Part shown: positions 1-6,064 of the stretch, piece after piece
Layout of the letters: the number at the start of each line of letters is the position of its first letter
Numbering within the stretch: the first letter of the stretch is position 1
Assembly (NCBI GenBank): GCA_036566925.1
Contig: DATCVI010000179.1
Span: 1-15,009, forward strand
Reading direction: 5' to 3'
DNA length: 15,009 nt
Source of the DNA: Stenotrophomonas_A sp036566925
Lineage (GTDB): Bacteria > Pseudomonadota > Gammaproteobacteria > Xanthomonadales > Xanthomonadaceae
Program-made: the position numbers and the translations under genes
Notes under the pieces: generated by a model
What the model saw: only the letters and a program-made list of their open reading frames with translations
What the model was told of the DNA's origin: nothing
Databases searched by the model: none

Positions 1-1635
1 ATGCGCCGTCCGATGTCGCGCGGCACCGTGGCCGCGCGCGCGGCCTGGCGCACGCTGCGGCCGTGGCTGCCGCAGGTGATCGCGATTGCCGTGTTCGCGA
101 TCGGCGCGGCGCTGGTCATCGAGGGCACCTTGCCGATGCCGCACCGCTGGGAAGGTGTGGCGCCGTTGCCGCTGGTGGAAACCTCGCACCTGTTGGCCAG
201 CCTCGGCGGCGTCGCCCTGCTGCTGATCGGCCAGGGCTTGCAGCGTCGCAGCCATGCGGCCTGGGTACTGGCGCTGGCGATCTGCGTCGCCCTGCCACTG
301 CCGGCCTGGCTGCGCGGTGGCCATGTGCCGGTGGCGCTGAGCGCGCTGCTGGTGGCGCTGGCGCTGTGGGTGTCGCGACGTGAGTTCTATCGCGAGGGTG
401 CGTTGCTGGACGAGGCCTGGTCCTGGCCCTGGCTGCGCAACCTCGGGCTGGTGCTGGTGGCCACGGTGTGGCTGGTGTTCTTTGTCTACAGCCACGTCGA
501 ATACCAGCGCGAGCTGTGGTGGCAGTTCGCGACCTCGGCCAATGCCCCGCGTGCGCTGCGTGCGTTGCTGCTGGTGGCGGTGGCGGTGATCGCCTTCGGG
601 CTGGCGCGCCTGCTGCACAGCACGCGCCGGCCATTGCCACCGGCCGACGATGAGGCGCTGGCGTCGCTGGCGCCGATCCTGGCGCAATGCGGCGACACCC
701 AGGCCTGCCTGGTCCTCACCGGCGATAAGGCGTTGCTGCGCGACGAAGGCCAGCGCGGCTTTGCGATGATGCAGCGCTACGGCGGCTCGCTGATTTCGAT
801 GGGCGACCCGGTCGGGCCGCCGGAGGTGGTGCGCGGGTTGATCTGGCGCTTCCGCGAGGAGGCCGACCGCCTCGGCCTGCGCCCGGTGTTCTACCAGGTC
901 GGCGACCAGCACTGGCAGACCTATCTCGACCTCGGCCTGACCCTGGTCAAGCTGGGCGAGGAAGCGGTGGTGCCGATCGCCGGCTTCCAGCTCGAGGGCA
1001 AGGAGCGCGCCGAACTGCGCCAGGCCTTCAATCGCGGCAAGCGCAGCGGCTTGAGCTTCCGCATGCTGCAGCCGGCCGAAGTGCCGGCCTACCTGCCGCG
1101 CCTGGAGGAAATTTCGCGGCAGTGGCTGGAAGACAAGGCCGGCGAGGAAAAAGGCTTCTCGCTCGGCAGTTTCGATGAGACCTATCTCAGCCGCTTCCCG
1201 GTCGCGGTCATCGAGCACGAAGGCACGATCGTGGCCTTCGCCAACCTGTGGTGCGCGCCCGCTGGCGGCGAGCTGTCGGTGGACCTGATGCGGCACGTCG
1301 ACGAAGCGCCCAAGGGCACCATGGACTACTTGTTCGTCGAACTCTTCCTGTGGGGCGCCGCGCAGGGCTACCAGCGCTTTTCGCTGGGCATGGCGCCGCT
1401 GTCGGGCCTGGCCCAGCACCGCCTGGCCGGGCGCTGGAACCGCTTCGGCAATGTCGTGGCCCGCCACGGCGAGCGCTTCTATGGCTTCAGCGGGCTGCGC
1501 CGCTTCAAGGCCAAGTTCTCGCCGCTGTGGCGGCCACGCTACCTGGTGGCGCCGGGCGGCATGCACCTGCCGGCGGCGCTGCTCGATGTCACCCGCCTGA
1601 TCTCGCTGGAACCGCGCCGCCGCCAACGCGATTGA
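1..1635 (+). CDS. mprF: MprF, phosphatidylglycerol aminoacyltransferase/flippase (5' end outside window)
   Basis: MprF transfers lysine or alanine from aminoacyl-tRNA to phosphatidylglycerol and flips the product outward, making the membrane less negative and more resistant to cationic peptides. The visible 544 residues hold about six hydrophobic segments (near 24-42, 61-78, 86-103, 108-124, 147-164 and 185-203). A soluble C-terminal DUF2156-type synthase domain follows (about 218-535). It shows the typical stretches YGGSLISMGDPVG, FYQVGDQHW, the basic NRGKRSG, and GYQRFSLGMAPLSGL. Full-length MprF is usually about 850 residues with some 14 membrane segments. The frame is open from base 1, so I read this as a gene cut by the window edge and the first ATG as probably internal. 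A short MprF-like protein starting here is possible but less likely. Lys versus Ala specificity cannot be read from sequence; the neighbouring lysyl-PG hydrolase hints at lysine. Confidence 0.88.
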   Translation: MRRPMSRGTVAARAAWRTLRPWLPQVIAIAVFAIGAALVIEGTLPMPHRWEGVAPLPLVETSHLLASLGGVALLLIGQGLQRRSHAAWVLALAICVALPLPAWLRGGHVPVALSALLVALALWVSRREFYREGALLDEAWSWPWLRNLGLVLVATVWLVFFVYSHVEYQRELWWQFATSANAPRALRALLLVAVAVIAFGLARLLHSTRRPLPPADDEALASLAPILAQCGDTQACLVLTGDKALLRDEGQRGFAMMQRYGGSLISMGDPVGPPEVVRGLIWRFREEADRLGLRPVFYQVGDQHWQTYLDLGLTLVKLGEEAVVPIAGFQLEGKERAELRQAFNRGKRSGLSFRMLQPAEVPAYLPRLEEISRQWLEDKAGEEKGFSLGSFDETYLSRFPVAVIEHEGTIVAFANLWCAPAGGELSVDLMRHVDEAPKGTMDYLFVELFLWGAAQGYQRFSLGMAPLSGLAQHRLAGRWNRFGNVVARHGERFYGFSGLRRFKAKFSPLWRPRYLVAPGGMHLPAALLDVTRLISLEPRRRQRD

Positions 1636-1644
1636 GCGCGGCGA

Positions 1645-3015
1645 TCAACGCGGCGGCGTGGCCTTCAATTCGCGCAGGATCAGCTGCGCCAGGGTGGCGT
1701 AGTCGCCCTTGAAGTGATGGTCGCCCGGCAGCGGGAAGCGCCGCACCTGGTCGGCTCGCAATTGCGGACACAAGGTATCCGGATCGCCTTCGCCATAGAT
1801 GCACAGCGTGCGCGCCGGGTCGAGCTTGGCGATTTCCGGTGCGATCGGCAGGCCATCGTTGTCGGCGCCGAGCCAGTTGCTGACATGGAACTCGTAGTCG
1901 GCGAGCTTGCCGACCGAGAGCAACGCGGTCAGGGTCAGGTGTTCAGCGGTGCTTGCCGGCAGGTGCGGAATCGCCGCCGGCAATACATCGGCGCCTTGCG
2001 AAAAACCGATCAGCACCACGTTCGGCCGTTGCCAGCGGTGCGAGTAGAAACGCGCGATGCGGTCGAGGTCGGCGGCAAAGCCAGCCGGCGTGCGCTCGCT
2101 CCAGAAATAGCGCAGCGAATCCACGCCGACCACCGCAATGCCGGCCTCGGCCAACTTGGCCGCCACCTGCTTGTCCAGCCCGGCCCAGCCGCCATCGCCG
2201 GACACGAAAATGGCCAACGTGTCACCCTGCCCGCTCGCGGCCACCTCCACTACCGGCAGGCCCTTGAGGTCCGCCGGTGGCGGCGGCAGGCTCACACCGC
2301 GCTGGTTGCCGAGTGAACGCACTGCGGCGCGCAGGCCCGGCAGCAGCTCGCCGCCGGTTCCGCGTGCAAGTACGCGCGCTTGCGCCACGCGGGCAACGAA
2401 ATCGGTGGCGGCCGGCTTTTCGCAATGCGCACCGGGCACTGCAGCCGCGGCCAACCAGGGCACCGGCAACTTCGCCGGCTGCAACGCACCGGCCTGGCCG
2501 ATGCCTGCTCCGCAAATCGCGCGCGGCGGTACTGCGGCCGGGCACAGATCGTCGGTGACCACGCCGGCCAGCACATTGGCCGGCGCCTGCGCGGCAACCG
2601 CATACGCCAGCGCCGAACCCTCGCCATCGCCGATCAACAGCGGCAGCCGGTAGGTGGGGATATGCAGATAGGCCTGCAGGTAGCGCGAGAAATTCTCGAC
2701 ATCGCCGGACCCGAACACGCACTTGCCGGAATCCTTGGCCAGCACCTGGTACAGGTGCGCGGTATCGATCATGGCCACCAGCGCGCCGTCCTCGCGCAAC
2801 GCCTGCACCTGGCGCTGACGTGCGGCCGCATCGCGACCGCCGCCGGCGAACCACAGCACCACCCGCTGCGGCTCGCCTTGCGGCTGCAGCACCGGAATAT
2901 TCTCGAAGCGCCCATGCGAAACCTGCTCGGGCGCGGCGGCCGGCGCGGCCAGGGCAGCCGAAGCGACCAGCGGCAGCGCGGCGGGAAGGAATCGGAACAC
3001 ATCACGAAGAGGCAT
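1645..3015 (-). CDS. acvB: AcvB/VirJ-family periplasmic lysyl-phosphatidylglycerol hydrolase
   Basis: The protein has 456 residues, the usual size of AcvB. An export signal (residues 1 to about 24, ending ASAALAA) places it in the periplasm. The C-terminal VirJ domain (about 252-452) has the family signatures SGDGGW, SLRYFW, GFSQGAD, EFHVSNWLG, YGEGDPDTLCP and GDHHFKGDY. In this alpha/beta-hydrolase fold Ser339 is the likely nucleophile, Asp413 and His433/434 the likely partners. The N-terminal half (about 35-215) looks like a second, degenerate hydrolase domain with GDGEGSA where a nucleophile elbow would be. Agrobacterium AcvB is established as a hydrolase of lysyl-phosphatidylglycerol, and mprF converges on this gene. 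The start at 3015 is chosen because a signal peptide follows directly; a longer frame to 3102 would overlap the upstream gene. No clear ribosome binding site is seen. A TAATCT box (3069-3074, minus) could be a private -10. Catalytic role is inferred from family. Confidence 0.85.
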   Translation of the reverse strand: MPLRDVFRFLPAALPLVASAALAAPAAAPEQVSHGRFENIPVLQPQGEPQRVVLWFAGGGRDAAARQRQVQALREDGALVAMIDTAHLYQVLAKDSGKCVFGSGDVENFSRYLQAYLHIPTYRLPLLIGDGEGSALAYAVAAQAPANVLAGVVTDDLCPAAVPPRAICGAGIGQAGALQPAKLPVPWLAAAAVPGAHCEKPAATDFVARVAQARVLARGTGGELLPGLRAAVRSLGNQRGVSLPPPPADLKGLPVVEVAASGQGDTLAIFVSGDGGWAGLDKQVAAKLAEAGIAVVGVDSLRYFWSERTPAGFAADLDRIARFYSHRWQRPNVVLIGFSQGADVLPAAIPHLPASTAEHLTLTALLSVGKLADYEFHVSNWLGADNDGLPIAPEIAKLDPARTLCIYGEGDPDTLCPQLRADQVRRFPLPGDHHFKGDYATLAQLILRELKATPPR

Positions 3016-3071
3016 GGGAGGGCGTCGGTCCACAGGGTCGGGAGGCACCGCGGCGACGCGCGGCACCAAGA

Positions 3072-3254
3072 TTATTCGGCATCGGGATGACGCTGTTGCC
3101 ACAACGCCAGCGCCTGGCGATAGCGCGCCACTTCCTCCGCGTACAGGTCATACACGCACAGCGGGCAGCCGCTGCCGCAGCACTCGTTCGGCGCCGGCTC
3201 GACCGGCGCCTGCGGGCGCGGATCGTTGGCAGGGTCGGCGGCAGGCTGGGGCAT
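3072..3254 (-). CDS. Small Cys-rich oxidoreductase-like domain protein
   Basis: This 60-residue protein carries the signature CCGSGCPLCVYDLYAEE, which I recognise as the oxidoreductase-like domain (Pfam Oxidored-like, related to eukaryotic OXLD1). The four cysteines in CCxxxCxxC spacing suggest metal or redox chemistry, but no reaction is established. A proline-rich N-terminus (about residues 1-22) precedes it and a charged helix follows. I chose ATG 3254 because a TAGAAT -10-like box (3282-3287, minus) lies about 28 bases upstream. The alternative ATG at 3281 abuts that box and would leave almost no leader; it adds nine residues (MRVSLTFLA). The gene lies 56 bases upstream of acvB on the same strand and may be co-transcribed with it. 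Confidence 0.75.
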   Translation of the reverse strand: MPQPAADPANDPRPQAPVEPAPNECCGSGCPLCVYDLYAEEVARYRQALALWQQRHPDAE

Positions 3255-3281
3255 GGCGAGGAAGGTGAGCGACACGCGCAT

Positions 3282-3287
3282 ATTCTA
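3282..3287 (-). promoter_or_regulatory. Candidate -10 box for the oxidoreductase-like gene
   Basis: On the minus strand the sequence reads TAGAAT, followed by ATGCGCG. It is one mismatch from the sigma70 -10 consensus and would place the transcript start near 3275, about 20 bases before ATG 3254. No good -35 box is visible at the expected distance. The same TAGAAT plus GCGC arrangement occurs before the Hsp70-like gene at 11221. Confidence 0.4.
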
Positions 3288-3327
3288 GCCAGTCGTCGCA
3301 CGCGCGCCGTGATCGCGGCGGTCGCGC

Positions 3328-3945
3328 TCAGCCGATGGCCCGCTGCAGATTGACCCGCGCCTGCGCGTCGCAACGCTCGTGGAACCAGTCGCTAAGGAAA
3401 ATCCGCGGCATTGCCAACACCGCGCGCAAGAACCGCCGCCGGTTGATCCGATACAAGAAGCCGGGCACGCGGTCGCGGTATTCCTCGGCGATGGCCTGGT
3501 CGTAGGCCTCGAACTGCGCCGGCGGCGCGGCCAGGATCGCCATGTCGCAATCCAGCAGCAGCGCCGCGTCGACGTCGACGTCCTGCGGCCGCAACTGGCC
3601 ATGGCGGGCGGTGAGCAGGATCAGGTCGGCGATCCGCTCGATATCCAGGTCCGCGTCTGGCCACCAGCGCGCCAGGGTCGCCCGCGCCAGGTCGGCCGAG
3701 CGTGCCTCGTTGTCGCTGCGCCCGGGCTCGTACACCGCATCGTGGAACAACAGCGCCAGGGCGGTCTCGCGCGGCTGCCGCCAGCCGGGACCGGTGGCGA
3801 CGGCGGCGTAGTGCTGCATCACCGCTTCGATATGTCCCCAGTGGTGGTAGGCGCGCGGCGGAGTGGCATAGGCATCGCGCAGCTCACGCCACTGCGAAGG
3901 GTCCAGGTGCAGCGGCACGATTTCCTGGAGCGGGCGCGTATCCAT
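3328..3945 (-). CDS. HD-domain metal-dependent phosphohydrolase (COG4339-like)
   Basis: The 205-residue protein belongs to the HD superfamily of metal-dependent phosphohydrolases. Visible signatures are YHHWGHI (33-39), FHDAVYEP (67-74) with the HD pair at His68-Asp69, then NEARSA (79-84) and LLLDCDMAIL (129-138). A conserved EYRDRVPGF and an FLYRINRRRF stretch follow. This matches the predicted phosphohydrolase family annotated as COG4339; the natural substrate is not known. It is probably cytoplasmic, since no signal peptide or membrane segment is seen. The gene starts 40 bases after the thpR stop on the same strand, so both are likely read from the promoter near 4632. Start ATG 3945 gives the family-typical N-terminus; no strong ribosome binding site is evident. 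The thpR neighbour also works on phosphoester chemistry, which is only a loose hint. Confidence 0.85.
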   Translation of the reverse strand: MDTRPLQEIVPLHLDPSQWRELRDAYATPPRAYHHWGHIEAVMQHYAAVATGPGWRQPRETALALLFHDAVYEPGRSDNEARSADLARATLARWWPDADLDIERIADLILLTARHGQLRPQDVDVDAALLLDCDMAILAAPPAQFEAYDQAIAEEYRDRVPGFLYRINRRRFLRAVLAMPRIFLSDWFHERCDAQARVNLQRAIG

Positions 3946-3985
3946 GCGCGCAGCCTAGCCGGCGCCCGCGGCGGCGCCAAGCCAC

Positions 3986-4590
3986 TCAGGCATGCAACGG
4001 CCAACAACCCTCTTCCCGATAGCGTGGCTCGCCCCGCACGCTGCGCAACAGCCACAGCGCATCTGCTTGCCAGGCCAGCGGAGCGGCGAGCACTTGTTCG
4101 GCTACCGCGTCGCGGTCGTAGAGCAAGGTAATGTGCGGGGTGAAGCGCGCGTCGCCCTGCAATTGCTCACGCACCAATGCATCGGCCAACGCGCGATGCA
4201 GGGCGTGCACGCCGGCGGTGCCGGTACCCTCGCCCAGCGCTACCGCCGGCAGATCGCGACGTTGGCCGCCAAAGCTGGCGACACGATCAAACGCCAACGG
4301 GAACGGCGCAATGCGCAGGTTCTCCGCCGCGCGTTGCGCCCGCGCCAGCAATGAAGGCGGCAGGCCGGCGTACTCGCCCAGGTAGTGCAACGTGACGTGC
4401 AGGCGTTCGATCGAGACCAGGCGAGCGCTTGGGTGCTGCGCCGCCAGCGCTTCGGCCGCGCTGCGCGCCGCCTGCGCCACCGCCGCTGGCGGACGCAGGG
4501 CGAGAACAGGCTTTCGGTCGGGCGGGCCGGGCCGAAACCGAGGGTCAGTTGCGCTTCGGCCGATGAGAGATAGAGGAACTGTCGGCTCAT
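3986..4590 (-). pseudogene. thpR: ThpR-type RNA 2',3'-cyclic phosphodiesterase, disrupted by a 1-base frameshift
   Basis: The 2H phosphoesterase family (ThpR, older name LigT) opens 2',3'-cyclic phosphates and can join 2'-5' RNA ends. Both catalytic motifs are present: HVTL (residue 65 onward in the repaired product) and HITL (residue 153 onward). The N-terminal 29 codons from ATG 4590 read MSRQFLYLSSAEAQLTLGFG and on to PTESLF in one frame. The rest, ALRPPAAVAQ to GCWPLHA, continues in another. Inserting one T on the minus strand between 4504 and 4503 restores ESLFFALRPP, the expected family start, and gives a normal 201-residue protein. As written, translation from 4590 would yield 29 genuine residues plus about 87 off-frame ones, stopping near 4240. 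The other frame has an open extension to 4756, but its N-terminus is not family-like. This is either a true mutation or a sequencing/assembly error in a TTCTTC context. Confidence 0.82.
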
Positions 4591-4631
4591 CCGGTAGGCG
4601 CGGCACGGCGCCGCAGGCAAAAGGGGCGCGG

Positions 4632-4637
4632 ATACTA
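4632..4637 (-). promoter_or_regulatory. Candidate -10 box for the thpR-HD gene pair
   Basis: The minus strand reads TAGTAT followed by CCGCGCC, 41 bases before ATG 4590. The hexamer is close to TATAAT, but no convincing -35 box lies 16-18 bases upstream. The perfect palindrome at 4677-4695 is about 40 bases further upstream, where an activator or shared regulator could bind. Confidence 0.4.
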
Positions 4638-4676
4638 GCAGAGCGGGCCGAAGCGGCACGGGTGCAGCGCCTGCAA

Positions 4677-4695
4677 TTTGCCGCAGTGCGGCAAA
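4677..4695. repeat. 19-bp perfect palindrome between divergent genes
   Basis: The sequence TTTGCCGCAGTGCGGCAAA is two 9-base arms around a single central G. It lies in the 198-base region between the start of thpR (4590, minus) and the start of the TPR gene (4789, plus). A one-base spacer makes it a poor RNA hairpin but a good dimer-binding DNA site. I know no regulator with exactly this site, so an operator role is inference. Confidence 0.5.
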
Positions 4696-4758
4696 AACTG
4701 CTCATCCGGCCGCTGCGCCACTTCCCCGCAACAGGCATACACTGACCATGGCCCATGG

Positions 4759-4777
4759 GCGACGGTTCGACCGTCGC
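4759..4777 (+). promoter_or_regulatory. Hairpin directly before the ribosome binding site of the TPR gene
   Basis: Arms GCGACGGT (4759-4766) and ACCGTCGC (4770-4777) pair perfectly around a TCG loop. The next five bases, GGGAG (4778-4782), are the likely ribosome binding site for ATG 4789. A weak TACACT -10-like box (4738-4743) would put this stem in the transcript leader, where it could limit ribosome access or protect the 5' end. Role inferred from position only. Confidence 0.45.
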
Positions 4778-4788
4778 GGGAGATGCAG

Positions 4789-5973
4789 ATGGCTACGCTG
4801 CTTTCGCTGGTGCTCGCCGCGGCGACGACGGCCGCCAATCCCGTTCCTGTGCAATCGCCGCCGCAACCGCCGGCCGCCGCGCTGATCAGCGACAGTCTGG
4901 GCGGCCCCGCGCAATTTTCCACCACGGCTTCCACCACCGCGCCCTTGCTGCCGCCGCCAACGCCGCAACAACTGCTCGCCGTGCCGCCCGAGCTGCGACG
5001 GCTGCTGCGCGCGAAGGTTCCCTTTCGAGGATCACAGGACGAGCGCCTGCGCGCGCTGGTGCACCTGATCTTCGACGAGGAAGGGCTGGCGTTGCGCTAC
5101 GAGACCGACGCCACCCACACCGTCGCCGAGACGTATGCCCAGGGCAGTGCCAACTGCCTGTCCTTCACCCTGTTCTTCGTCGCCCTGGCGCGCGAGGCCG
5201 GCATCAATGCACGCGCCCAGGAAGTCGGCCAGGTGCTCAGTTGGTGGCAGGATCAGCGCACCATCTACAACTTCGGCCACGTCAACGCCCAGGTCCGCAT
5301 CGACGGGCGCACCGGCACCGTGGACCTCGACGCCAGCGTGCTGATGGACCGGCGCGGACCCAAGGTGATCAGCGACGAACGCCTGTTCGCGCATTACTAC
5401 AACAACCGCGGCAGCGAGTTGATGGCCGCCAGCCAGAACGCCGAGTCGCGGGTGTACTACGAGCAGGCACTGAAGATGGATGCCACCCTGCCCAACATCT
5501 GGAACAACATCGGCGTGCTCGACGCTCGCGAAGGCGACCTGAAGGCCGCCGCTGCCGCCTACGCGCAGGCGCTGCAGCTGAACCCGGCGCACGTGGCCAC
5601 GCTGTCCAACTCGGTCAACCTGTACCGGCGTCTCGGCGATGACGCCGGTGCCGACGCGATGCTGCGCCAGTTGGAGCAGATCCGCGCGGTCGATCCGTTC
5701 TACCAGTTCATGCTCGGCCGCCAGGCGGAAAGCGAGGGGCACTACGACCGCGCCATCAGCCATTACCGGCGTGCGGTGGACTTGTATCCCAGCGCGCACC
5801 AATTCCATTTCGGATTGGCCCGGGTGTATTTCCTGATGGGCAACAGCCGTCTGGCTGAACGCGAAATGCGCCGCGCGCGAGATCTCGGCCCCGAGGATGA
5901 TCGCAGCCGCTACCAGGCCAAGCTGGAAGGGCTGCGGCGGCTTGAGCGGGCGGGCGATCTCTCCTCGCGCTGA
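4789..5973 (+). CDS. Exported protein with transglutaminase-like domain and TPR repeats
   Basis: The 394-residue product starts with a hydrophobic stretch (LLSLVLAAATTAA) that looks like a signal peptide, though without the usual basic residues. A Pro/Ala/Thr-rich segment (about 18-66) follows. Residues 67-200 resemble a transglutaminase-like fold: SANCLSF (Cys123), NFGHVNAQV (His164) and TVDLDA (Asp179 or Asp181), in the Cys-His-Asp order of that superfamily. From about 203 to 371 there are four to five tetratricopeptide units, for example IWNNIGVLDAREGDLKAAAA and FHFGLARVYFLMGNSRLAE, suggesting protein binding. Start ATG 4789 has GGGAG six bases upstream; ATG 4783 is in frame but abuts that site. 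The gene stands alone, divergent from thpR and convergent with the peptidase gene. Whether the Cys-His-Asp set is active, and on what, cannot be told from sequence. Confidence 0.8.
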   Translation: MATLLSLVLAAATTAANPVPVQSPPQPPAAALISDSLGGPAQFSTTASTTAPLLPPPTPQQLLAVPPELRRLLRAKVPFRGSQDERLRALVHLIFDEEGLALRYETDATHTVAETYAQGSANCLSFTLFFVALAREAGINARAQEVGQVLSWWQDQRTIYNFGHVNAQVRIDGRTGTVDLDASVLMDRRGPKVISDERLFAHYYNNRGSELMAASQNAESRVYYEQALKMDATLPNIWNNIGVLDAREGDLKAAAAAYAQALQLNPAHVATLSNSVNLYRRLGDDAGADAMLRQLEQIRAVDPFYQFMLGRQAESEGHYDRAISHYRRAVDLYPSAHQFHFGLARVYFLMGNSRLAEREMRRARDLGPEDDRSRYQAKLEGLRRLERAGDLSSR

Positions 5974-6038
5974 AAAATCCGCGACCGCCGTTCGCACATG
6001 CGATTGCCGACAACGGTCACGACAGGGCCGTGGCCGCG

Positions 6039-6052
6039 TAGGCGATCGCCTA
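6039..6052. repeat. 14-bp palindrome between convergent genes
   Basis: TAGGCGATCGCCTA is a perfect palindrome in the 91-base gap between the stops of the TPR and peptidase genes. As RNA it folds only to a 5-bp stem with a GATC loop, without a U-run, so it is a weak terminator candidate at best. Confidence 0.3.
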
Positions 6053-6064
6053 GGATGCGCACGT

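Noticed and set aside
1615..1660. Possible two-way terminator between mprF and acvB
   Set aside because: Only a 4-base TTGA/TCAA pair and scattered CGCCGC/GCGGCG matches are seen, with long loops and no U-run.
3016..3102. Longer acvB start at 3102
   Set aside because: It would overlap the Cys-rich gene and bury the signal peptide behind 29 residues with no family likeness.
4591..4756. Upstream extension of the thpR downstream frame as the true N-terminus
   Set aside because: The translated extension is Cys/Arg-rich, not family-like, and covers the palindrome and promoter region. The other frame gives the expected start.
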